A DNA stretch of 64,000 bases from an uncultured Clostridia bacterium (GTDB lineage Bacteria; Bacillota; Clostridia; TANB77; CAG-508), in assembly GCA_934130085.1 (NCBI GenBank), contig CAKOXK010000008.1:1-64000 (forward strand), in the 5' to 3' direction. The notes below the pieces were generated by a model that worked only from the letters and a program-made list of their open reading frames with translations, did no database searches and was not told the origin of the DNA. Shown here in pieces: positions 9,422 through 19,170 of the stretch (position 1 is its first letter; each line of letters starts with the position of its first letter). Made by a program: the position numbers and the translations under genes.

Positions 9422-9598
9422 ATGGATTCTAAAATAATTTTAAGAGACTTTAGTGTATTGAACTTTAAGCAAGAAATTATAAATGTACAAAATACAATAA
9501 ATGAATATCTTAATAAAGGTTATACAATAAAATCAAGCAACATAACAAAAATGAATGAAATGAAATACTTAATATATGTATTATTAGAAAAAGACTAG
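9422..9598 (+). CDS. Small hypothetical protein (58 residues)
   Basis: The frame MDSKIILRDFSVLNFKQEII and onward ends LIYVLLEKD. It is mixed polar/hydrophobic, plausibly a small alpha/beta fold. The main support is that a strong intrinsic terminator overlaps its stop codon, as expected for a real short gene. The ribosome-binding site is weak. Function unknown. Confidence 0.45.
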   Translation: MDSKIILRDFSVLNFKQEIINVQNTINEYLNKGYTIKSSNITKMNEMKYLIYVLLEKD

Positions 9599-9624
9599 AA
9601 TAATTAAATCCTAGTCTTTTTATA
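9588..9624 (+). terminator. Intrinsic terminator overlapping the 58-residue ORF
   Basis: AAAAAGACTAG (9588-9598) pairs perfectly with CTAGTCTTTTT (9611-9621), with a 12-nt loop and T-rich 3' flank. The left arm includes the stop codon. Confidence 0.8.
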
Positions 9625-9679
9625 TTTTGTAGCTTTATCATCTTAAAAATGAGTGAAATCACCTTACTTATTGTTTTTA

Positions 9680-10726
9680 TTAATCTTGATTCCAAGGACT
9701 GTTTGCACTGGTGTCTGTTGGATCCCATTTCCTACATTCTTCATTATCAGATATTGTTTCTAGTAATGGCTTCCCCATTGGTCCTGGATTATCATCTCTG
9801 TAAAATTCAACTACTGTTCCTGCTACAATATTATCATAAATCCATTTGGCATCCTCTACCCTCAATCGTATACATCCTAAAGAGGCTTTGGTTCCTAATT
9901 TATCATATTCCCAATACTCTAAACTTCCTGCATTTCCGTATTTAGAGTATGGTACCGAATGAAATAATATATTTCCTGTTATTTGTGTGGCATATTGTCC
10001 ATATACACTTTGTTGCAATGTTGCCCATCGATATTTTGATCCTGTTATTTTGTATGCTTTTTTAGGATATTTATTGCATGTTGGAGTAAATGTTCCTGTT
10101 GAACATAACATTACCTTGTATGGAATATTATGCTTCCCATCTTCCCCCTTTTTAAATACATTTACAACATTTTGCTCGTTATTAACTCTTATATAATATA
10201 ATGTATTACTTTTTAAGACTTCTTCAAATTGAACCTTTTCATCATTACTGTCATTATTATTATTATTATTATTATTTGTATTATTATCCTTGTACTCTTT
10301 AATGCCTTGTTGTTTTAAATTGTTTGAACCAGAATTATTATTCATTCCATTATTGTTTGTTTCAGCTATATTGGAATTTTGATTAGAAATATTATCCTCA
10401 TTATTATTATTTATTTCAAATATGATTGTATTGTTTGCTGTAGTAATATCATTTGAATTTTCTAATTCTGATGCACTATTTGTATTTCTAAATTCAACTG
10501 ATGTATTTAATGAATCTGATGTATTTATTGTTTTTTTTGAAGCGTTCACGTCTGCACTTATATTATTGCCTAAATTATTAGATTTGCTCTTATTTATTAA
10601 TTCGTGATTTTTTATTATTAAAATAATGATTAATGCAATTATTATTAATAGTGTTAATAGCTTTTTTATATTGGAATTTGATGTTGCTTTTAGTCTTTTT
10701 TCTTTTTTTATTTCATTCCTTTTCAT
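9680..10726 (-). CDS. Membrane-anchored L,D-transpeptidase (YkuD family)
   Basis: This 348-residue protein has a basic N-terminus, one transmembrane helix (about residues 22-42), a long Asn/Ser-rich linker with an Asn run (about 50-165), and a YkuD catalytic domain (about 170-320). The active-site signature is present: HSVPY followed by ASLGCIRL, where the Cys is the nucleophile and the Arg follows it. These enzymes make 3-3 cross-links in peptidoglycan or attach proteins to it, outside the membrane. The gene starts 30 bp downstream of the rho stop on the same strand, so the two may be co-transcribed. The low-complexity linker is probably a wall-spanning spacer. Confidence 0.85.
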   Translation of the reverse strand: MKRNEIKKEKRLKATSNSNIKKLLTLLIIIALIIILIIKNHELINKSKSNNLGNNISADVNASKKTINTSDSLNTSVEFRNTNSASELENSNDITTANNTIIFEINNNNEDNISNQNSNIAETNNNGMNNNSGSNNLKQQGIKEYKDNNTNNNNNNNNDSNDEKVQFEEVLKSNTLYYIRVNNEQNVVNVFKKGEDGKHNIPYKVMLCSTGTFTPTCNKYPKKAYKITGSKYRWATLQQSVYGQYATQITGNILFHSVPYSKYGNAGSLEYWEYDKLGTKASLGCIRLRVEDAKWIYDNIVAGTVVEFYRDDNPGPMGKPLLETISDNEECRKWDPTDTSANSPWNQD

Positions 10727-10756
10727 TTGCTTTTTTTATTCCTTTACATGTTAGCT

Positions 10757-12304
10757 TTATTTTACCTTGAATATATTAGCTAGTCTTTCGACTAATTCTG
10801 CGTTATTTTTTGTTCTCATAACTTCATTTATAAAGTCTTCTGTTACTTCTGCTTGTTGCATTGTTGATAAAGCTTTTCTTACAGCATACATTGTTGATAA
10901 TTCTTGTTTTGATAGTAATAAATCTTCTCTACGTGTTCCTGACTTATTAATATTAATTGCAGGGAATATTCTTTTCTCAGACATGCTTCTATCTAATACA
11001 ACTTCCATATTTCCTGTACCTTTGAATTCTTCAAATATTACCTCGTCCATTCTACTTCCTGTTTCAACTAAAGCAGTTGCTAATATTGTAAGACTTCCAC
11101 CATTTTCAATATTTCTTGCTGCTCCAAAGAATTTCTTTGGCTTGTGAAGAGCAGCAGGATCAAGTCCACCTGAAAGGGTTCTTCCTGAAGCTGGTACTGT
11201 TAAGTTATATGCTCTTGCAAGTCTTGTTATACTATCAAGTAATATAACTACATCTTTATTTTGTTCTATTAGTCGTTTTGCTCTTTCAAGAACCATTTCT
11301 GCTACTTTAACATGATGCTCAGGTAATTCATCAAATGTAGAATAGATTACTTCGCCTTTTATTGAGCGCTTCATATCTGTAACTTCCTCTGGTCTTTCAT
11401 CTATTAGAAGGACTATTAGTTCTATTTCAGGATTATTTTGTGAAATACTGTTTGCAATTTTCTTTATTAATGTAGTTTTTCCTACTTTAGGTGGAGCAAC
11501 TATCATTCCTCTTTGTCCTTTTCCTATAGGGCAAATTAAATCTATCATTCTAGTTGCGTATTCATTTTGAGTAGTTTCTAATTTAATTCTTTCATTAGGA
11601 TATATAGGAGTTAATTCATCAAACTTTTTCCTTCTGTAAGCTTGTTCTGGAGCTTGGCCATTTACTTCGCCAACAAATATTAATGCTGGGAATTTTTCTC
11701 CGATATTTGGTTTACGTGCTATTCCACGAATTTTATCTCCGTTATCAAGTTTAAATCTTCTTATTTGTACTGGTGAGATATAAATATCATCGGGGGTAGA
11801 TAAATAATTCTTTCCTCTTAAAAAACCATATCCATCTGGCATGATCTCAAGAATTCCTTCTGCAACTGAATCATTAGCACTGCTTAATTTGTAACCTTCA
11901 ACTACTTTTGGTTCATCATATAAATCAAGTTTGTATTCTTCATTTTCCAGGTTTGAATCACCGTTGTTATTATCCGCTTCTTTATTATCATTTTTTATAT
12001 CATTTGCTTCTTTAAATCCTCTTAACTCCTTAGTATCATCAAATTCTATTACATGATTTATCTCTCCATTTGATTCTTTAAAGTTTTTGTAGTTTCTTTT
12101 TAAACTATTTATATTCTCTTCTGCAATATTTGAATTACTAATTTGATTTGATTTGTTTCCTTTTACTTCTTTGCTACTATCTGAATTTTTGCTATTTTCT
12201 AGTATTTCTTCGATTTCATTTCTCTTAAGTTTTGAAACATTCTTAATTCCTTGTTCTTTGGCCATCTGCCTTAATTCAACTAATGTGTAATCTTTATAAT
12301 CCAT
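10757..12304 (-). CDS. rho: Transcription termination factor Rho
   Basis: Hexameric RNA-dependent ATPase that terminates transcription. The 515 residues comprise a Rho_N/SAP-like segment (1-35) and a low-complexity Asn/Glu/Lys-rich insert of about 110 residues. The cold-shock-like RNA-binding domain is at about 150-215 (GILEIMPDGYGFLRG). The ATPase core has Walker A APPKVGKTT, Walker B VVILLDS, and the Q/R-loop region PASGRTLSGGLDPAAL. The insert makes it longer than E. coli Rho (419); such inserts are known in several Firmicutes and Actinobacteria. The start ATG follows a plausible AAAGGA. An L,D-transpeptidase gene follows directly. Confidence 0.95.
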   Translation of the reverse strand: MDYKDYTLVELRQMAKEQGIKNVSKLKRNEIEEILENSKNSDSSKEVKGNKSNQISNSNIAEENINSLKRNYKNFKESNGEINHVIEFDDTKELRGFKEANDIKNDNKEADNNNGDSNLENEEYKLDLYDEPKVVEGYKLSSANDSVAEGILEIMPDGYGFLRGKNYLSTPDDIYISPVQIRRFKLDNGDKIRGIARKPNIGEKFPALIFVGEVNGQAPEQAYRRKKFDELTPIYPNERIKLETTQNEYATRMIDLICPIGKGQRGMIVAPPKVGKTTLIKKIANSISQNNPEIELIVLLIDERPEEVTDMKRSIKGEVIYSTFDELPEHHVKVAEMVLERAKRLIEQNKDVVILLDSITRLARAYNLTVPASGRTLSGGLDPAALHKPKKFFGAARNIENGGSLTILATALVETGSRMDEVIFEEFKGTGNMEVVLDRSMSEKRIFPAININKSGTRREDLLLSKQELSTMYAVRKALSTMQQAEVTEDFINEVMRTKNNAELVERLANIFKVK

Positions 12305-12493
12305 TATTATTCCTTTCTAATTTTATAAAATTGTTCGTTAGTAGATTTGCTTTTGATTTAATAATCAATGTTAATGATCTTCTTTTTATTATTATTTATT
12401 TTTAGTATTATTGGAAAATGTATAGAAAAAATAATTCGTACTATGATTTCATCTAAAATATACCATATATATATCATAATTAAAATTTAAAAG

Positions 12494-13345
12494 TCAATAA
12501 GTAAAGGGATTTTGATTTATATAAATTTCTTTATAGTATGTAGTATTTGTATACTTCTCATTATTTTTTGTTAATATAACAGCTTTATTAGGTTTTACTT
12601 CTTTATTTGAAACAAGTTTTATTGAATATTGGTTTTTTATTTTGTATGTATGGTAATCTATGTATTTTGAATCGCAATATAATTCTAATGTATTAACAAT
12701 ATCTTCGAAATCTTCACTATCATAGAAAATATCAATTGCATTCAAAGAAATAGCAATAATGTTGTTTTTAGCTTCTAAATAATTGGTTTTTGAGTACTCT
12801 TTTTTTAGATAGTCTTTGTAAAATAATAAATTATCTACACAAACAATTAAGTCCTTTTCCTTAAATTCTTCAGTTTTTCTTGTATCTTTTATTTCTTTTA
12901 TGTTTTTTACGTTTTCTTTGTTTATTTTGTTTCCTATGACGTTTATGACTCTTTCATCTTCTACATTTCTTATGTTTGTATAGTTTATTAAACTATTTTC
13001 AAATGTATTATTGATTATTTGTATTATTGCTTTTGTTGTATTTTCAAGTATTCCAGATGATGAAATTTCAGCTTTTATTCCATTCTCTATGCAAAATAAG
13101 CAAATTTCTATTAGACTATCTATATTTCCATTCGTAACTATTATAACTTTTGAATTTATAATTCTTGTATTTTGTAAATTTAAATAATTATATAGTTTTT
13201 TGAAGTTTCCTTTATCTTTTTTATAATTATTTAAAGCATTAACAAGAGAAGTAGAGTTCACCTCTACCCTCTCATTGTCTTGTTCTAATGCTTTTTTAAT
13301 TTTATCAAAATAATAATTAAAATTGTTTGCTAGTTTCTCATACAT
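12494..13345 (-). CDS. Unrecognised 283-residue protein
   Basis: No family is recognised. The N-terminal 55 residues are helical and charged. Residues about 65-95 (SKVIIVTNGNIDSLIEICLF) look like a strand-helix unit of a Rossmann-like fold, and further beta/alpha alternation follows with a second such unit around IVCVDNLLFYKDYL. The layout is faintly like an aldehyde-dehydrogenase-type nucleotide-binding half, but no catalytic motif is visible, so this is weak. There is no signal peptide or membrane helix. It sits between rho and a 1069-residue unrecognised gene on the same strand, with about 170-190 bp on each side. Confidence 0.65.
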   Translation of the reverse strand: MYEKLANNFNYYFDKIKKALEQDNERVEVNSTSLVNALNNYKKDKGNFKKLYNYLNLQNTRIINSKVIIVTNGNIDSLIEICLFCIENGIKAEISSSGILENTTKAIIQIINNTFENSLINYTNIRNVEDERVINVIGNKINKENVKNIKEIKDTRKTEEFKEKDLIVCVDNLLFYKDYLKKEYSKTNYLEAKNNIIAISLNAIDIFYDSEDFEDIVNTLELYCDSKYIDYHTYKIKNQYSIKLVSNKEVKPNKAVILTKNNEKYTNTTYYKEIYINQNPFTY

Positions 13346-13514
13346 ATTTCTATTTAGAGTCCTTTTTATAGTTTAATTTTATAGTTTAGTACTATATTTT
13401 GCTCTTATATTCTAGTAGCTGCATTCAGTTCTTATATCTGGAGCAACATGTTCTAATTTATATACTTTTAATATTTGTATTTTTAATAGCTAATTGTTAT
13501 CATTGTATTGCATT

Positions 13515-16500
13515 TTATTCTTTTTCTTTTATATTACATAAATTTTTTGTACTTTCTTGCTCTTGGTCTATGTAAAAACTGTCTTTTATCTTGCTTTTCC
13601 ATGTTTTGACATGATTTACTCTTTTTAATTTCGAGTTATCTTTATTCTTTCTGAAATATGAAATGACTGTTGGAAAGTCTAATATTTTTTCATCATCTAG
13701 TTTTTTAATAAAATAATCTTTCATACTTTCATAAGTTTTTATATCCATTGTGTAAGAAGCGTGGTTTGTTAAGTCACTTTTGATGCTTCCTTTTTTCTTA
13801 GTTCCGATAGTTTCAATTGATACTCTTCCTAATTTATGTGATATATAGATCCATGCATTTGCTGTTCTTGTAAATGTAATGTTGTTGTCTATTCCATAAT
13901 ATGTGTCATGTCTATCAAAAAATGGGTATTTAATTTGTTCATTTCTTATTTTGCCATTTGATATATTTGAGTTTTTCGATTTAGCATGTTTAACAAATTG
14001 TTCTTTTGATTCTTCTGGTATTGCATCAAGCAATAGGTACTGACTATCTATAAAAAATTGAAAGTTATCACTATCAAATCCCCTTTGTATTCCTTCACAA
14101 TTTTCATCATGGCAACCATAGACAGACATTAAGATTAAAAATTTGTCATCTTGTGAAAAGTATCTTGTTTTGAATAGTTTTTCTAGTAATGCTCTTTTTC
14201 TGTGGTTCTCTTCAAATCCTGCTTTTGACACAAATTTATCATTAAATATGTATTTCAATGTTGATACATCAATTGTGTTTTCATCTGCAATTAATGCTCC
14301 AATAACATTCATATAATTTTGCTCTTTACTTGCAATTTGTGATAAGAATTCTTTGCTTAACATTCTATTTCTTCCAAGTTCGATTAATGAGTCTTGATAG
14401 AATTTACTACCGTTTTTAGCTAATTCTTCTTGGAATTCTCTAAATTCATTTTCAAATTCTTCTTTTTCATCATAGCTTAAAGTTTCTTCATATTCTTTGA
14501 ATTTCTTTATAAAGTCTTTGGCACTATATTTTGTATCTTTTTTTGATATTCTTATTGATTGTTTAAATAGCAATTTTAATTCTTCTCTTTTTGTTATATC
14601 TGAGCTCGTTTGTACTTCTGTTTGCTTTTCACTTTTTATTTGTTTCTTTTCTGATTCTGGCATTTGTTCTTTTACATCTTTTTGAAGTTCCCTTATAAAG
14701 TCAGCTCCGCCCAGTTCTATTCCTTTATCTTTATCAATTATATTTTCATTATACAACAGTTTTAATATTGACGGACTGTATATTAGTGTATCAAGCATAT
14801 TTTCAATTTCAAATAAAGCTTTTTCATCTTTATATAAGTTATTAGATACATAAAGAGCTTGATTGTAATTATAATCCTCTCTGATTTGTTCTAACTGACT
14901 TTTTGTGTAGTTCTCGTTTAGGAAATCATATTCACTTAATAGCTCTTTAAAATCTCTTTCTTCAAATCCATCATTCTTTTTAAGATTCTCAAACACTATA
15001 TCTTTATTTAATATTAAAAATTGTTTAACTAATAATTTTGGCTTTGCTTCCATTAAACTTACATCAATGTCAGGATTTTTAGCAAATGCTTCCTTTCTAA
15101 ATTGATTTACCTCATCTATTGTGAGATTTCCTAAGGTATAATTGCCTTTTAAAAAGCCTGCAATATTTTTATCAGTAAAACCTCCTGCTTTTAATATGTT
15201 ATTTAAATTTGTTATACCAGATTTGTTAAGATCTTTTTTTAATATTAACAATATAACTTTATCAATGCTTAAATCATCATTATCTTCTAAAATATCAAAC
15301 AGTTCTTTTTCATTTATTCCATTATATTTATAATATCCATATAATATTGTTTCTGGACTATCTTGTACAAGTCTTAAATAGCATTTAAGCTCATCAACCG
15401 TAAATGGGTATACAGAGTCTTTTATAATTTTAATAAAGTTCTCAGGGTCTTTATTAATCATAACATTAACATAGTCTGTTAATTCTTCATAAAAATAATT
15501 CTCAAGTTTTTCATGATTTAACTCTACAGTTTGCATTGTTTTATTATTAGAATCTTCATCCTTGAATTTTGAGAAAACAATTATTGGAGCATTATTTTCT
15601 TTCTCAGTAGCACAAATTCCATCGTATGCACCCTTAAGTCTTATTGTAAAATTAATTAAATCCTCAGGAGCATATTGCTTTTTAGGAGCTTCATTTTTTA
15701 GAAAATTTAAAGTTCTATATAATACAACTGCGTAGAATTTTTTATTATCTATATATGGAACATAGTTTGGATCATCAAGTAAATCTCTAATTTTCTCTGT
15801 AACTATAGAATCTTCTTTTATCTCATAATCACCTTTGCCTTCATTTCGAGCAAGCCAATTAAATCTTCCTTTATCAATATCTTCTTGTGTAGGACGATCA
15901 TATTTACTTAATAAATCAACATTAAACAATGCTCTATATCCACATTCTACTGAGCTTGTAACTGCCTCAACATCAAGAGGATAAAGCCTTTTAGCTATAA
16001 AGTCTTTGGTATCTTTAGTAAATTTAAGGTATTTTCCTTTTTTAGCTTTATTATTCATTATTTCTTTGTACGTATATGATTGAAATTTTGATGCTTGCTT
16101 TCCACCTATTCCTGTTGCGAATACACATACATTACTTGTATCACGATTAGCGAAAACAATATCAATATAATCTCTAAAAACTTTATCAACACTTTTATTG
16201 GTTTCAGAGCCTAAATCATAAGCATCTCTAATTGTTTTATCTGTTAAATTTACATTAATTATGTTTTTATCAACATCAGCAATATCAAATTTTTTCTCAT
16301 CTATATCTTTAATTGTTAATTGACCACGATTCTCCTCAACCCTTTTCTGAAAAGCTTTGTAAAGCAATAAGATAAGCCTTTTTTCATCTATATATGAAAG
16401 TTGTTTTTCGTTATATTCTTCAGGTGATAGCTTTTTGTTTCTTTTGTCAGTCAAAAAATTAATAAAATCCTCATATTTTGCAGGATAAACCGATCCTGAT

Positions 16501-16724
16501 AATACATCAATGTACTTTTGATCCCATATTAAGTCTTCAAGAATAAGTGCAACAGTTTTATCTTGTCTAAGGCTTTCAAGCAATACGTATGCCAAACTTT
16601 TTTCTTTTTCACCATAAGGCATATTTTCCTTCTCTGCTTCTGTAAAAATGCTTCTTAGATAATCATACGCACCATAAGTTCCATACTCGTTTTCTTTTAT
16701 ATCATTTAAATTTTCTGGTACCAT
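13515..16724 (-). CDS. Unrecognised large cytoplasmic protein (1069 residues)
   Basis: A long continuous frame with normal clostridial codon use and a GGGAAG Shine-Dalgarno before ATG. The product is acidic, Lys/Glu/Asp-rich and predominantly helical, without signal peptide, transmembrane segments or low-complexity linkers apart from a Lys/Glu/Gln patch near residue 680. The C-terminal 180 residues are more mixed and contain several aromatic clusters (TANAWIYISHKLGRVSIE). No Walker, nuclease or protease motif was found by eye. The regular short helical units in the middle could be helical repeats. It stands alone between long intergenic gaps. Function unknown. Confidence 0.7.
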   Translation of the reverse strand: MVPENLNDIKENEYGTYGAYDYLRSIFTEAEKENMPYGEKEKSLAYVLLESLRQDKTVALILEDLIWDQKYIDVLSGSVYPAKYEDFINFLTDKRNKKLSPEEYNEKQLSYIDEKRLILLLYKAFQKRVEENRGQLTIKDIDEKKFDIADVDKNIINVNLTDKTIRDAYDLGSETNKSVDKVFRDYIDIVFANRDTSNVCVFATGIGGKQASKFQSYTYKEIMNNKAKKGKYLKFTKDTKDFIAKRLYPLDVEAVTSSVECGYRALFNVDLLSKYDRPTQEDIDKGRFNWLARNEGKGDYEIKEDSIVTEKIRDLLDDPNYVPYIDNKKFYAVVLYRTLNFLKNEAPKKQYAPEDLINFTIRLKGAYDGICATEKENNAPIIVFSKFKDEDSNNKTMQTVELNHEKLENYFYEELTDYVNVMINKDPENFIKIIKDSVYPFTVDELKCYLRLVQDSPETILYGYYKYNGINEKELFDILEDNDDLSIDKVILLILKKDLNKSGITNLNNILKAGGFTDKNIAGFLKGNYTLGNLTIDEVNQFRKEAFAKNPDIDVSLMEAKPKLLVKQFLILNKDIVFENLKKNDGFEERDFKELLSEYDFLNENYTKSQLEQIREDYNYNQALYVSNNLYKDEKALFEIENMLDTLIYSPSILKLLYNENIIDKDKGIELGGADFIRELQKDVKEQMPESEKKQIKSEKQTEVQTSSDITKREELKLLFKQSIRISKKDTKYSAKDFIKKFKEYEETLSYDEKEEFENEFREFQEELAKNGSKFYQDSLIELGRNRMLSKEFLSQIASKEQNYMNVIGALIADENTIDVSTLKYIFNDKFVSKAGFEENHRKRALLEKLFKTRYFSQDDKFLILMSVYGCHDENCEGIQRGFDSDNFQFFIDSQYLLLDAIPEESKEQFVKHAKSKNSNISNGKIRNEQIKYPFFDRHDTYYGIDNNITFTRTANAWIYISHKLGRVSIETIGTKKKGSIKSDLTNHASYTMDIKTYESMKDYFIKKLDDEKILDFPTVISYFRKNKDNSKLKRVNHVKTWKSKIKDSFYIDQEQESTKNLCNIKEKE

Positions 16725-16863
16725 AATCTTCCCATTTTAATCATCTCAAATATGATTAAACCTTTCTAAAACAAACTCATTTCATTATAGCATAATTATG
16801 TAAATTAATCAAGTCAAAAGGCTTATAATCTAAGCGTTTTATGAAAAATTGTCGCAATAAAAA

Positions 16864-16909
16864 AATAAACTCTGCTTATTAAGCAAAGGCTCTATAAACA
16901 GAATTTATT
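16864..16909 (-). terminator. Intrinsic terminator after the HdeD-like gene
   Basis: On the minus strand an 11-bp stem with one wobble (arms 16899-16909 and 16864-16874) is followed by a T run. It begins about 18 nt after the stop codon. Confidence 0.6.
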
Positions 16910-16926
16910 CTTTTAGTTAATATTTT

Positions 16927-17520
16927 TTACTTATTTTTTGTTTTTTCTTCTGATGTAATATCTTTGACAGCTTTTTCAACTTCTTTAATTTGTGTTAGAA
17001 TGTAAACATCATCATAAATATTAAATAATTGAGTTACTAATAATACAACTCCTGAAATTTTAATAATTACTTCAAATGATGTTGCTGGATTAAGCATTAC
17101 TGCGACTCCTAGTGCTATTGAAACTAATGAAAGAATTAACATAAGTCCCCATTTTGTATCTCTAACACCCCTTATATTGAAAGCTATTTGCAATTTTAGT
17201 ATTCCTTCAAGTATAATCCATATTCCAAGTACTAATGGTAGAACTTTTTCAATTGATGAAACATTGCATACAACAACAAAACCTAAAACGATATCTATTA
17301 TTGATTCAGCAAGTTCATAACTGAAATATCTGTATTCATTTTGAATTCTAAAATATGAAGCAAAATGAATTAAGCCATCAGCTACTAATATATATCCGAA
17401 CATTATGATTACTACCCCAAGTACATCGATTGGTTTAAATACCATAAATAAAGATATTACAATTAATAAGCATGAAATAAAGATTGAATCTCTACCGATT
17501 TTCTTAATGTAACTTTCCAT
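16927..17520 (-). CDS. HdeD/DUF308-family membrane protein
   Basis: The 197-residue product has about six short hydrophobic helices arranged as two or three repeats of the DUF308 unit, each ending in motifs such as GYILVADGLIHF and GIWIILEGILKL. It has a charged cytoplasmic C-terminus rich in Lys and Glu. E. coli HdeD is linked to acid stress; the clostridial members are uncharacterised. It has an excellent AAGGAGG Shine-Dalgarno and its own terminator. A 47-bp piece of its 3' coding end is duplicated at 28227-28273. Confidence 0.8.
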   Translation of the reverse strand: MESYIKKIGRDSIFISCLLIVISLFMVFKPIDVLGVVIIMFGYILVADGLIHFASYFRIQNEYRYFSYELAESIIDIVLGFVVVCNVSSIEKVLPLVLGIWIILEGILKLQIAFNIRGVRDTKWGLMLILSLVSIALGVAVMLNPATSFEVIIKISGVVLLVTQLFNIYDDVYILTQIKEVEKAVKDITSEEKTKNK

Positions 17521-17689
17521 TAAATTATCCTCCTTAGTAAAAATTTAATTACATATTATCATAAGCATAAAAAATTGTGAATACTTTTTACAAAATTTAA
17601 TATTATTAAGACATTTTTTTCTAAATATAATTTACTTTTTCAATTGAATATTAAGATAATTTGTAAAAGTTGCTATTAATTTATATAAA

Positions 17690-17834
17690 AAAAGATTTAA
17701 TATTATATTGTTTTTCGAAGCCTTGTTCGTTTTTTTCTTCGTTAGTCCAAACTGTACTTGCGGAAGAAAAAAACATTCGCGCTTCGCTTGATCGCTAACG
17801 CGGCTTTCTTAAACAATATAATCTTAAATCTTTT
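17690..17834. repeat. Interspersed palindromic element, copy 1
   Basis: A hairpin-forming element of about 145 bp has terminal inverted repeats of about 25 bp (GATTTAATATTATATTGTTT and its near complement). The core is GC-richer, with TTCGTTTTTTTCTTCG facing CGGAAGAAAAAAACATTCG and the shared GCGCTTCGCTTGATCGCTAA. Related copies lie at about 24806 (inverted) and 50688. It occupies the space between the HdeD-like gene and prfB. Confidence 0.75.
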
Positions 17835-17903
17835 TTCTTTTTAATTAATTAAGATAGTTTAATTGCTTACGTTATTAGTATTAAATTTACAATTTTCATG
17901 TCT

Positions 17904-19010
17904 TTATTTTTTTGCGATGTATTGCAAGTATGCATTTATGAATCCATTCAAGTCTCCGTTCATTACTTTTTGAACATCTCCAACCTCATAGTTTGTTCTA
18001 TGATCTTTGCAAAGCGTGTATGGGCAAAATACATAAGAGCGTATCTGACTTCCCCATGCAATATCCATTTGTGTACCTTTTAGGTCTTCAATTCTTTCTT
18101 TGTTTTCCTTTTCTTTTAGGTTAATTAACTTTGATTTTAGCATTTTCATTGCAGTGTCTCTATTTTGAAATTGGCTTCTTTGCGTTTGACAAGATACAAC
18201 TATTCCTGTTGGTATATGTGTTAACCTGACAGCAGAAGATGTTTTATTTATGTGTTGTCCTCCTGCTCCTGATGATCTAAATACATCCATTTTTATATCA
18301 TCAGGATTTATAGTTATGTCGTCATCGTCATTAATTTCTGGTAATACTTCAACCGATGCAAATGATGTATGTCTTCTTCCTCCTGCATCAAATGGTGATA
18401 TTCTAACTAATCTATGTACACCATGCTCACTTTTTAGATGTCCATAAGCATAATCTCCTGACACTAAGAATGTAACACTTTTTAAGCCCGCTTCTTCTCC
18501 GTCAAGGTAATCAAGTTCCTCTATTGGATAATTATTATTTTCTGCCCACCTTGTATACATTCTGTACAACATTTGTGCCCAGTCTTGTGCTTCAGTTCCC
18601 CCAGCTCCTGGATGTATTGTAACAAGTGCATTATTCTTATCATATTTACCTGATAATAATGTTGAAATTTCAAGCTCATCAAGTTTATTATCTATATCAT
18701 TCAAATCCTTTAAAATTTCTTTTTGTAAATCTTGATCATCATCTTCCTTAAGAAGTTCTAGCATTTCATTTATTGTATTTGCTTTTTCTCTTATTGAGTC
18801 ATAAATAGATATTCTCTTTTTAAGATCAGAAATTTTTGAAGAAATTTTACTAGAGTTTACACTATCTTGCCAGAATGATTCTTTTAATGTTTCCTTTTCT
18901 AGATCAGATAACTCGTTCTTCATTTTATTAATGTTTAGTGAATCACCTATTTTCTTTAATGTATCTAATTGCTCTTGGTTTCGTTTTATGCATTCATCAA
19001 TGTCAAACAT
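17904..19010 (-). CDS. prfB: Peptide chain release factor 2
   Basis: Recognises UGA and UAA stop codons and triggers peptide release on the ribosome. The 368 residues include the SPF recognition motif (ISPFDAGG) and the catalytic GGQ (SGAGGQHINKTSSAVR). The N-terminal coiled-coil helices are complete and in one frame. The programmed +1 frameshift used by many bacteria near codon 25 is therefore absent here, and no autoregulation of that kind is expected. The start ATG has GGGAG upstream. Confidence 0.95.
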   Translation of the reverse strand: MFDIDECIKRNQEQLDTLKKIGDSLNINKMKNELSDLEKETLKESFWQDSVNSSKISSKISDLKKRISIYDSIREKANTINEMLELLKEDDDQDLQKEILKDLNDIDNKLDELEISTLLSGKYDKNNALVTIHPGAGGTEAQDWAQMLYRMYTRWAENNNYPIEELDYLDGEEAGLKSVTFLVSGDYAYGHLKSEHGVHRLVRISPFDAGGRRHTSFASVEVLPEINDDDDITINPDDIKMDVFRSSGAGGQHINKTSSAVRLTHIPTGIVVSCQTQRSQFQNRDTAMKMLKSKLINLKEKENKERIEDLKGTQMDIAWGSQIRSYVFCPYTLCKDHRTNYEVGDVQKVMNGDLNGFINAYLQYIAKK

Positions 19011-19170
19011 TTGCTTCTCCCTTATTTGCTTTTATTTAAATAATATAAAAAAATATGTGCATTTATTTTTAATATTTGCTTATATTTCTTTAGAGATTTA
19101 ATTTTTGTGCTTTTTACATATTATCATATTTATATTATTGTTGTTTAAGTGTGGCTTAGTTTTTTGTCTA

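Noticed and set aside
10240..10290. Asn-coding trinucleotide run in the L,D-transpeptidase gene as a phase-variable tract
   Set aside because: Length changes would be in multiples of three and fall in a linker, so expression would not switch.
17904..19010. Programmed frameshift in prfB
   Set aside because: The whole N-terminal region is in one frame with a good start, so no internal UGA needs bypassing.
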